In this document: positions 11,082 to 19,156 of the stretch, piece by piece
Numbering within the stretch: the first letter of the stretch is position 1
Layout of the letters: the number at the start of each line of letters is the position of its first letter
Source: Ascoidea tarda (nom. inval.)
Taxonomy: Eukaryota; Ascomycota; Saccharomycetes; Ascoideales; Ascoideaceae
DNA length: 40,084 nucleotides
Reading direction: 5' to 3'
NCBI GenBank assembly: GCA_030560485.1
Contig: JAKTTS010000083.1
Location: 1-40,084, forward strand
The notes under the pieces: model-generated
Databases searched by the model: none
What the model was told of the DNA's origin: nothing
Seen by the model: only the letters and a program-made list of their open reading frames with translations
Position numbers and translations under genes: made by a program

Positions 11082-11953
11082 CAAACGGATTCTTAAGACA
11101 CATAACAAACGCAGTGTAGGGTAACCACTTTGAGATTCTACAGATTGGGTTCAAACCGTTTTGAACTTATTACTACCACTGCTTTTAATTATGTAGCTTT
11201 TGTTGAGCAGGTATAAGAAAAATAACACTTTTTATCTGATTAAAAGAGATTTTAAGACAATTCAGATACTTCAATGTCAAAATAGTTATCATTGGAATTC
11301 AAGAAAAATATATATGTATTTAACCTAGTATTAGAAAAGCAACAGAATGTCCTTTTATATTTTAGATCGGTTAAAATATCGCAAAAAATCCTTAAAGTAA
11401 CAATATAAATCCCACAAAAATCATGCCTGAACTATCTCTAATCACAATAAAATAATGATAAATAAAGCAAAATAATTTCATAACAACTATCTGAAAACAA
11501 AATGAGAAAAGTGTATGGGGCTTGTGGATTTTATTTAAACAAAATACCTTTGAGGATAGTGTGGCTAGTGTACATGAATCTGCACTAATACACATTCATA
11601 TACATGCGACATCTTTGAGCAAAAACCAGATTTTTATACTCCAATTACTCTATAACCAAAGCACTAATTGATTTATAACCACAGGCCTTGATTTGCGACT
11701 TTCAGCTTGTTCAAATAGATCAGTGCATTAAAAGCTTTATCATATTGAGTGATATATTAGATGATTCAAAAAATGTTGTGCCGATTGAGTAGAAATTTAA
11801 GATTATCTATCTAATAATTCCATAACATAATGTTGATAAAAAGAAAATTTTAGATTTTGAATAGATAATAATAATTTAGCTTTTTTTGAGAGTTTATGGT
11901 CTACTCAATGAACTTATTAAACTGAATTTTTTATGAAAATCTTGGTTATCATT

Positions 11954-14362
11954 TTAATTGTCATTGTTTGAATTTTTTGGCTTTAAAGCATTATTGTTTT
12001 TATCATCGTCATTATTTTTATCATTGTTATTTTTTTCATTATCGTTATCGTTATCGTTATCGTTATTTTCATTTTCATTATTACCAATAGTATTAACATT
12101 ATCAAGATCGATATCATTAACTCTTTCTATATTGTTCTTAATATTATTTCCTTTATCGTTATAGCTATAATATTTCTTTTCATTATTATCATTATTATCA
12201 TTATTATCATTATTATTATCATTGTTATCATTATCATTGTTATCATTATCATTGTTATCATTATCATTGTTATCATTATCATTGTTATCATTATCATTGT
12301 TATCATTATCATTGTTATCATTATCATTGTCATTGTTATCATTATCATTATTATCAGCCTTATTATTATCAACTTTATTAGAAATAATGTCTTCATTTAA
12401 TTTTTTGTCACTTTTAATATTTAGTTGAGCCTGAATTTGGCTATAGAGTTGGTCATTATTTTGATTTTTAAGTTCAGGAGAGATGTTAGAAATTTGGAAA
12501 TTTGAAGAACTTGAGTTTGAAATATGATAATGAGAAGGCATAAAACTCTGTTGGTTAAATTGGAATTGGTTTTGATTTTGAATCTGATTAAGGATATAGG
12601 TTGATTGAGGAGAAATTTGAAAATAGTTCATTTGGTGGTCAATATTTGAATCATTAGCACCAGTCATAATAACATCACCATTACCATCAATATTATTGAC
12701 ATTACTACTAATATTAATATTATTGTTGTTGTTGTTATTATTGTTATTATTGTTATCATTGTTGGTATTGTGATCTTCATTGTGGTCTTCGCTACTGTTT
12801 GTGTTTGCGATGTCAATAATTGAATTTGAAACAGAATCTAAAGGGGTTTCTTTATTTTTGTCATGAATGGATTTGATGATTGGTTCCAGTATAGCTGAAG
12901 CTTCGGACAAAACTTTTAGATTATTGTTTGAGTCATTAAAGGATTGGTTATTAAGACGCGAGTTGTTATTATCTTTATTTGAATTGAGTTGATTTATATT
13001 ATTTATACTGTTGTTTGTGTTAATGTTATTATTTTTATTAATATTGTTGGTAGTGATAGTATTTTTGTTATCATTTGAGATTGATTTAGAACGCAGGTAG
13101 GATTTATATCTTAATCTTATTTTTGAGCCGGTCAATTCTTTTAATTTTAGAGGTAATTCAGGAGTTGGTTTTAAACCAGGAAAATTTTTGGAAGAGTAAA
13201 CAATAATTGGGTTACTTTTGATTTCACATCTATAAAAGATATTTAAGTTTGAATTCAAATTATTTGGGTCATAATTAGAGAGCAAGCTTGTAATTGGAAC
13301 TTCGAATAATTTGAAGATTAATTTGTATCTTCCTTCGTATCTAATGGCTAAATTATTAAAGACAAAAAAAGCCTTGACATTTTCTGGAGAGACGTTTTTA
13401 TCAATTTTGAAAGACACAATTTGTTTTGTATTGTTTTTGTTAAGATTATTATTTTTAGTTTTTTTATTATTATTATCATTATTATTTTCATTTTCATTTT
13501 TGTTTTCGTTCTCATTCTCGTTTTTGTTTTCGTTTCCATTTTTGCTTCCATTTTTATTTTTATTATTATTATTTTCTGTATCATTTTTGTTATTATTTTT
13601 AATCTTATTTATAGGGGTTTTCAAATTCAAAGTGGTGAAATTACTTTTGTTGGGAGTTTGAAAATCAATTTTATTCAAGACTTGGTTTACTTTTGAATTT
13701 ATAATGTTACAAGAAACCGAGGTTGTGCCAAAAAGTATTTTTTCTTTATCATTTTCAATCATGTTCATTCTTCTTTTTTTATACCTTTTTAGTTTCAATT
13801 CATTGTAATCTTCTTTATTGTCATTTTCATTTTTAATTTGATTGATGTCATTATCTTTATTGAGGGCATTTATAAGATTGTGATCGTTTAAATTGTTTAA
13901 GCTGTTTAAGCTGGTTAAATTTGTTAAACTGTTCAAGTTGTTTAAACTATTTAAATGGTTCAAGTTACTCAAGTTGTTTAAATTATTCAAGTTGCTTAAG
14001 TTGTTTAAATTGTTGATATCGCTTTGGTTGAGTTGGTTGGGCTGGTTTTCGGTGTTATTATGGTTATGAGTATGGTTGTGATAGTTGTTTATCGATAAAT
14101 ACTCTGGAATACCAATATATTCGTAGGAAACAGTACAAATCAAAAAGTTATAGGTATGGTCGATTATGTCTTCGTCTTGATCATTGAGTAAAGAAACTTT
14201 TAGAATCGGGCAAGGATCAACAGAACGAATAGTGTTTATTGAAGCCCTGGCTTGCTTTGGTTGTTGAATTATGGAGAGAACATATCTGGGGGTTGAGGAG
14301 TAGATGTACTCCTTGGGTATTGGAGTCATTGAGTACTTCTTTGGCTGGAATTTAGGAGGCAT
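11954..14362 (-). CDS. velvet-domain transcriptional regulator (VosA/VelB-like)
   Basis: An 802-residue protein. The conserved blocks of the velvet DNA-binding fold appear in order: YVLSIIQQPKQARA followed by SVDPCPILKVSL and FLICTVSY (residues 27-80), FGTTSVSCNI (211-220), AFFVFNNLAIRYEGRYKLIF (331-350) and IKSNPIIVYSSKNFPGL (381-397), then basic RLRYKSYLR. Velvet proteins are NF-kappaB-like fungal nuclear factors that dimerise and control development and sporulation. Here the domain is split by two low-complexity insertions, Asn/Leu-rich at about 92-200 and Asn/Lys/Glu-rich at about 230-325. The C-terminal half is Asn/Asp-rich with a poly-Asn run and an NDNDN pentapeptide repeat. A. nidulans VelB is also known to carry an insertion inside its velvet domain. 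The start ATG at 14362 places the domain near the N terminus, as in VosA and VelB. The subfamily is undecided. Confidence 0.87.
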   Translation of the reverse strand: MPPKFQPKKYSMTPIPKEYIYSSTPRYVLSIIQQPKQARASINTIRSVDPCPILKVSLLNDQDEDIIDHTYNFLICTVSYEYIGIPEYLSINNYHNHTHNHNNTENQPNQLNQSDINNLNNLSNLNNLNNLSNLNHLNSLNNLNSLTNLTSLNSLNNLNDHNLINALNKDNDINQIKNENDNKEDYNELKLKRYKKRRMNMIENDKEKILFGTTSVSCNIINSKVNQVLNKIDFQTPNKSNFTTLNLKTPINKIKNNNKNDTENNNNKNKNGSKNGNENKNENENENKNENENNNDNNNKKTKNNNLNKNNTKQIVSFKIDKNVSPENVKAFFVFNNLAIRYEGRYKLIFKLFEVPITSLLSNYDPNNLNSNLNIFYRCEIKSNPIIVYSSKNFPGLKPTPELPLKLKELTGSKIRLRYKSYLRSKSISNDNKNTITTNNINKNNNINTNNSINNINQLNSNKDNNNSRLNNQSFNDSNNNLKVLSEASAILEPIIKSIHDKNKETPLDSVSNSIIDIANTNSSEDHNEDHNTNNDNNNNNNNNNNNNINISSNVNNIDGNGDVIMTGANDSNIDHQMNYFQISPQSTYILNQIQNQNQFQFNQQSFMPSHYHISNSSSSNFQISNISPELKNQNNDQLYSQIQAQLNIKSDKKLNEDIISNKVDNNKADNNDNDNNDNDNDNNDNDNNDNDNNDNDNNDNDNNDNDNNDNDNNDNNNDNNDNNDNNEKKYYSYNDKGNNIKNNIERVNDIDLDNVNTIGNNENENNDNDNDNDNEKNNNDKNNDDDKNNNALKPKNSNNDN
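12182..12350 (-). repeat. 15-bp in-frame minisatellite encoding NDNDN repeats
   Basis: On the + strand the unit reads ATTGTTATCATTATC, with about seven near-perfect copies at 12221-12330 and degenerate trinucleotide-type flanks. It is read in frame as Asn-Asp pentapeptides in the tail of the velvet protein (about residues 670-727). Such tracts commonly vary in length. Confidence 0.9.
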
Positions 14363-14940
14363 GTTGAGAGAGAATAATAGCGTTTTACCCTATTGTATTG
14401 CGTTTCGTTTTCGTTTTCTTTTTCTTTTTCTTTTCGTGAATTGGAAACAGAGAAACAGGTGTGTCGCAGGGCAGTGAAGTGAAATTGGCAAGAAAAAAAG
14501 TAGCCAGAAGAGTCGACCAGAGACAGAGCAGATCAATATCAGAATATGCTTGGAAAGCGATAACAGAGACCGGTGGAGGTGAGAGAAGTGATACGCTACT
14601 TATATACAAGTTATATACATCTTTTATACCGACTGCATTTCTGAGGAAAAGGAAAAATTGCAGGCAAACGAGACCGGACGTGTGGGTCGCGCAATGCTCC
14701 CGCCTGGATGGTCTCGCTCCAATTGGTCCACGGCAGCGCAATGCTTACATGCGCACAGCCGTTGCATAAGACCCGCAAAAGTGGCATTTTTATGTTGCAA
14801 TTTTACCCTGCTGGCACCGCAGAGCTGGCTTTACAACAGTTTTTGTACCTGTTTGGTGGTTTATGCAGCGTGCGTATGTCTGCATGGTATCACAGCTGCA
14901 AACATGAACACCCACTTCTATGGCTCCTTTTTTCCTGCGA
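14363..14940 (-). other. upstream region of the velvet gene
   Basis: This 578-bp spacer lies between the rhomboid stop and the velvet start, both genes on the minus strand. About 14640-14930 is GC-richer than the flanks, like the region before other genes here. No ATG-initiated frame with a recognisable product is present. A pyrimidine/purine tract at about 14401-14436 (TTTTCG and TTTTTC units) lies just upstream of the velvet start. Confidence 0.5.
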
Positions 14941-16074
14941 CTATCTGAAGACGTCGAAGAGAAAGCTGCTTTTTCTTCTGCTTCTCTCGTCGTGCTTCTT
15001 TTTAATCAGATAACCATAGTAGCATCCTAGAAAGGCCCCTCCTAAGTGTGCTGCGTAGTCAAAGCTCCCCCACTTGAGCACGATTCCCAATACATTGCCC
15101 ACATTAGATAGCAAAAAGGCATTCCATGCTCCGCCAGGAATGGGAAAGAAGAAAATGCTCACACCAGCGGTGGGAAGCAAATAACTAAAACACCCAAACA
15201 CTCCAAACAATGCTCCTGAGGCTCCCAATGAGTAAATCGCTGCAGAAGTTGCCGACAATCTGAAAAGACTCACCAAAAGCGAGAACCACGATGCAAACAC
15301 CCCCGAGTTGAGATACATGGTCAAAAAATTCGATGGCCCAATTATATGGACCAATGAGCTTCCAAATGAATACAAGCATAGCATATTGAATAGCAAATGG
15401 AAAAAATCTTGATGTGAAAAAGTTGAGAATACCATTGATGGCAAATTCGTTTTAAATGAATTCATTAAGAAGACCTTATTCAAAATCTGACTAAGTTTTG
15501 CACAACTCCTTGCATTTGATGCTGATGCTCTCCATAATAAGAAAACAATCCCATTTAATCCCAAAATACTATAGATCAAAAGATTTGGATTTCTTTTTAG
15601 TCCAGGAAAGACATTGGAGACAATTTTCGGTACAATAAAACTTGATGCAACCATAAATAATATTGCAAAAATCGTAGCTCTAATGAAATTTTTTCTTCTA
15701 TCACTGCCACTATTGAAATTGTAGCTCTTGATATACCCTAAATCTCTGTATGTCGCATAATTTCGTCTCAACAACAGTAGGATTTTGCTGGATCCAATGT
15801 AATTTCTAAAATCAAATCTTCCACAAGGTCTTGGGTTGGCAATACCATCAAGCTGTCCTTTGTTTTGCAGAATATCACCACAACATCTTGTACTTGAAAA
15901 ATTTCTCAAACCAGTTGATGGGATTCCCGAAAAAACAGCTCTCTTTCCACTCGAAACAACTAACAACAGCCTGATCTGCGACTTGGACACTGATGCCACA
16001 GCAGTAAAGGGCAAAGTAGCGAGGCCCCTGCTCACAGGCACACCCAGCATCAACCTGGCGCTCATTCCAATCAT
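14941..16074 (-). CDS. PCP1: mitochondrial rhomboid protease
   Basis: A 377-residue intramembrane serine protease of the Pcp1/PARL type. The first 60 residues are rich in Arg, Ser and hydrophobic residues with almost no acids, fitting a mitochondrial presequence; another basic segment (LLRRNYATYR, about 101-110) could be a second processing region. The rhomboid core shows HLLFN (226-230), the catalytic GASG (Ser286) and the catalytic His343 in AAHLGGAFLG, with hydrophobic segments between them. The family acts in the inner membrane on the dynamin Mgm1 and cytochrome c peroxidase Ccp1, linking it to mitochondrial fusion. The length is close to S. cerevisiae Pcp1 (346 residues). The C terminus is short and basic. 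It lies 578 bp upstream of the velvet gene and 264 bp downstream of the GPI-protein gene, all on one strand. Confidence 0.93.
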   Translation of the reverse strand: MIGMSARLMLGVPVSRGLATLPFTAVASVSKSQIRLLLVVSSGKRAVFSGIPSTGLRNFSSTRCCGDILQNKGQLDGIANPRPCGRFDFRNYIGSSKILLLLRRNYATYRDLGYIKSYNFNSGSDRRKNFIRATIFAILFMVASSFIVPKIVSNVFPGLKRNPNLLIYSILGLNGIVFLLWRASASNARSCAKLSQILNKVFLMNSFKTNLPSMVFSTFSHQDFFHLLFNMLCLYSFGSSLVHIIGPSNFLTMYLNSGVFASWFSLLVSLFRLSATSAAIYSLGASGALFGVFGCFSYLLPTAGVSIFFFPIPGGAWNAFLLSNVGNVLGIVLKWGSFDYAAHLGGAFLGCYYGYLIKKKHDERSRRKSSFLFDVFR

Positions 16075-16338
16075 CTCTAAATTTCTCTGAGTTGAATGCT
16101 TTGTGCTTGATATAATTCTTCAGTTCAGAGTTCCCGCCGAAAGCCAAAACTCACTTCATGCAATTTCCTTCTCAACGCAAATAAGGTTTTTCTACAGAAT
16201 CGCCACCAAACTCTAACAGAAAGCAAAATATTGTAATATTCAGACAATTAAATTAACAAATACATAACAATAGAAAGGATTTAAAAACAAAGACTCAAAA
16301 CAATATCGTATACTAAAAAACCAGTCTGCATCAGTTAC

Positions 16339-17994
16339 CTAAATAAACATCATGATAACAAATGGAGCTGCCAAAACTGAGCTGAGTCCAATTGACTTGC
16401 CTGGATTTCCAAGGCCTGAGTAGATATCGACACTTGGTTGCTCTTGAACAGATGTCGAGGTTGAGTTATACCCGCTGATTGCTGGTATGTTGGTCAAAGC
16501 TGTGGAAGATGATCCAGCAACATCGGAATTGCTTTTAACATAATTTGCGTCCAAGCTGCTTTTGCTTTTGTATGAAGAAAATTCTTTTTTTGTGTGATAA
16601 AAACTAGTGAAAATTGTGCTAGTAGTAAAGGAGCTTTCAGAATATGGGCTTATTTCAGTTTCAATCACAGTTATTTCTGAACTAGCTGGAATTGAGTGGC
16701 TGATATGTGATTCTTCGACAGTTGTTTCTCCAGAGGTAATAGTGCTCAATGTTGAAGTAACTATTTCATTGTTGTATGATGGTTCATATAGTTCAGATAA
16801 AGGATAAGTGATTACATATACAGTTTTTTCACCCGAAATTGTAGTAATGAATGTGTTTGTTATATTGTCAAAATCGTTTGGATAAGTGGTTTCTTTGCAA
16901 TGCGAAGTAACATAAGTGACTTCTTTACCAGAATCATCAGTTGAGTAAGAAGTATGAATAGTAAGAGTGCAACTTTCTTCTTCAATAGATGTTGATACAA
17001 TACCACTTGATATGATATCAGAGGACACAGCAGCAGAAGATAAAATATCAGAAGATATGGCAACAGTAGATGAAACGTCTGTTGATGAAATTAAACTCAA
17101 TAAAGTACTAGTTGATACAATATTCGAGGAAAATTTTTCAGAGCATCCGGAACTAATGTAAGTAATTTCATTATTCAACTCATCAGTTGAATATGAAATA
17201 TAGGTCGTTAAATCACAACCACTCTCTGGAATATTAGGAAAGAATGTTTCCGAACACCCAGTGCTTGTGTATGTGACTTTTGTTCCGAACTCATCAGTTG
17301 AGTAGGAGGTATAAGTTTTTAATTCACAAGAATCGGTTTGCAATACTGAAGAAGTTGAAATTGAAGTTTCTAAACAATCTGAATTAATAAAGGTGATTTG
17401 ATTTCCAACTTCATCAGTTGTATAAGAAGTATATGTTGCTAAATCGCATTTTTCAATTGATGAAGTTGTTTGCTCTGTATTTGATGCACTTGTTGTTGAG
17501 GAAGAGAACAACTTCGAGTTAATACTTGCTAATGTTGCTGAAGTAATCACATTTTCACTTGTCATAGATTTGTCTGTTTCACTAGTTGATAATGTAATTG
17601 TTTTAGTTTGGTCAGTTGGAATGGAATCCGTTGTAATTGTAAAAGTTTTTGAATATTTTGTGGTGTAGGTGGTTGAACTGATATATGCTGTTTTAGAGCA
17701 TGATTCAGAAGAGCAAGAAATAGTTGATGTAATGGTAATATCTTCAGTGGATGTTTCGGTGACTAGATAACAAGTTGTAAGTGTAACAACGTTAGTAGTG
17801 GTTAAAACAACAAAGTCAGATACATCGCCAGAGGTACTTGTAATATAACAACTGAGAGAAGTTGCACCATCTTGTGTTATTGGATCACATTGATTCCAAG
17901 TAATAGTTGTTAATTCAGCAAACGCAAAGAACTTTTTTGTTTGAAAAAATAAAAAAAATGAAAGAATGGAATAAAAGTAATAGAAATGGAACAT
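16339..17994 (-). CDS. Ser/Thr-rich GPI-anchored cell-wall protein with four Cys-bracketed repeats
   Basis: The ATG at 17994 is preferred over the in-frame ATG at 18033 because it puts a hydrophobic signal peptide (FHFYYFYSILSFFLFF) at the N terminus; the product is then 551 residues. The mature part is dominated by Ser and Thr. Counting from the 18033 ATG, four copies of a module C-x-L-x-x-Y/H-x-S-Y-S/T-T-D-E/D...T-Y/F...C occur with Cys pairs at 196/220, 236/260, 273/297 and 355/379, always 24 residues apart. The C terminus ends in a short hydrophobic tail (SVLAAPFVIMMFI) after small residues, fitting GPI attachment. It is probably an adhesin or structural mannoprotein at the cell surface. 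The exact family was not recognised, and no catalytic motif is visible. Confidence 0.8.
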   Translation of the reverse strand: MFHFYYFYSILSFFLFFQTKKFFAFAELTTITWNQCDPITQDGATSLSCYITSTSGDVSDFVVLTTTNVVTLTTCYLVTETSTEDITITSTISCSSESCSKTAYISSTTYTTKYSKTFTITTDSIPTDQTKTITLSTSETDKSMTSENVITSATLASINSKLFSSSTTSASNTEQTTSSIEKCDLATYTSYTTDEVGNQITFINSDCLETSISTSSVLQTDSCELKTYTSYSTDEFGTKVTYTSTGCSETFFPNIPESGCDLTTYISYSTDELNNEITYISSGCSEKFSSNIVSTSTLLSLISSTDVSSTVAISSDILSSAAVSSDIISSGIVSTSIEEESCTLTIHTSYSTDDSGKEVTYVTSHCKETTYPNDFDNITNTFITTISGEKTVYVITYPLSELYEPSYNNEIVTSTLSTITSGETTVEESHISHSIPASSEITVIETEISPYSESSFTTSTIFTSFYHTKKEFSSYKSKSSLDANYVKSNSDVAGSSSTALTNIPAISGYNSTSTSVQEQPSVDIYSGLGNPGKSIGLSSVLAAPFVIMMFI

Positions 17995-18098
17995 ATTTAG
18001 GGATTCGACAGTTATAAAATTTTGATTCGACAAATAAACTGATAGTCTAAATTAATTTGATAGTTCAGTTGATAAGATAAACTCCAAAGAAAATTCTG

Positions 18099-18110
18099 TT
18101 TATTTATATT
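18099..18110 (-). promoter_or_regulatory. TATA box of the GPI-protein gene
   Basis: On the minus strand this reads AATATAAATAAA, containing TATAAATA, about 105 bp upstream of the preferred ATG at 17994, which is a normal yeast distance. Confidence 0.5.
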
Positions 18111-18814
18111 AGTTGATTAATGTATTAGTTTCACATTTGGTTTATTCTACCTCAAATTAGACCTGCTTTTTTTTTGTTATTTGCTTTTTTTTTTCACAAT
18201 CTGATGTGTTTCGTAGATTTATGGACATGTTAATAAAGAAGTATTTTAATTTTATTCTGGAGCTACGGTTCTTGTCTCATTTGAATGATTTGAGGAATAT
18301 TTCAGATGGTGAGCTTTTCTTTTTATTCAGCATAAAACCCAAACCTTAAAATTTGTCACAAAAGTAATATATTTTTTGTAAAGAAAATTTCTTAATTGGG
18401 ACTTCAAAGAATTTTTGATTTATTTTCAATAACAAATTTTCCAATTTGACATTTTGCCTCAAATCGAATTTGTAAAATAGTTTCAAATATTTTATAATCT
18501 GGCTCAATCAATAGCTCAATTCAGTAAATGACATTTCCAACCATTATATACCTGCAAAAAAACGATCATTTTTGATTCTCTGTACAGTTACTTTAGATCG
18601 GTAAATAGAATCAGAACATGTTGAAGAAAATAAATCCATTAATAAAAATGATAGACAAAACATAAGCAAATTTCAAAATAAACCTTAACAAAAATATACA
18701 ATATATAAAAAGAGTTCCATATAATCAAAAATGAATAAAAAACTCCTAAAAATAAAAAACCCACAATTAATACAAAACAAAATCCCTAGATAAAAACTGA
18801 AAAACTAAAAAACT

Positions 18815-18878
18815 AAAATAAAACAAAATAAAACAAAATAAAACAAAATAAAAAAAAATAAAACAAAATAAAATAAAA
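18815..18878. repeat. A-rich 10-bp microsatellite (AAATAAAACA)n
   Basis: Four near-perfect 10-bp copies continue into degenerate AAATAAA units. Non-coding simple repeat. Confidence 0.85.
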
Positions 18879-19156
18879 CCAAAAAAAAATAAACCTCATA
18901 TAAACGAACAAATAAAATTATTCAAATAGTTTACTTAAAAAAATAAGAGTCTTCAAACTAAACGATCCTCTTAATTTTCTCAATCTTCTCAATCTTCTCA
19001 ATTGTATTCATTTCCTTCACCTGATCTAACAAATAATAAAAGTAAAATCATGTCTTCGAAAACTAAAAAATTCCATGAAATTTTTCCGTCGTAAATTTAA
19101 AATGTATCATTAGAATACAAAAGACCAGTTGAAAATATTATATGAAAAACATAGCC

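Larger units (their letters stand above)
10230..11953. other. convergent intergenic region with clustered sequence signals
   Basis: This 1.7-kb stretch lies between the 3' ends of the MMS22-like gene (+) and the velvet gene (-), where only terminators would be expected. The first 300 bp and the last 700 bp are plain AT-rich DNA. The middle part (about 10560-11180) is richer in GC and holds a TATA-like box, several dyads and a phased repeat array, listed separately. The only notable ATG frame is 21 codons long (from 10650). No tRNA-like A/B boxes or clear snoRNA boxes were found. An unannotated non-coding transcript is the simplest reading, but this is inference. Confidence 0.5.
17995..19156 (-). 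other. spacer between NIK1 3' end and the GPI-protein gene
   Basis: This is 1.16 kb of AT-rich DNA. The part near 18000-18600 should hold the promoter of the GPI-protein gene. The part near 18600-19156 is A-rich and lies downstream of NIK1. It includes a 10-bp A-rich microsatellite and a short CTCAATCTT repeat at about 18976-19002. No gene is seen. Confidence 0.6.

Noticed and set aside
11146-11160. GGTTCAAACC resembling a tRNA T-loop / B box
   Set aside because: The T-stem does not pair beyond one base pair and no A box or anticodon arm lies upstream.
12127-12428. Overlapping open frames on both strands in the velvet tail
   Set aside because: They are shadows of the 15-bp repeat (Ile/Met or Ser/Leu alternations); the velvet frame explains the sequence.
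14817-14829. ACCGCAGAGCTGG shared with the UTP20 upstream region (about 31051-31063)
   Set aside because: A single 13-bp match in opposite gene orientations, with no third copy noticed; it may be chance between GC-richer patches.
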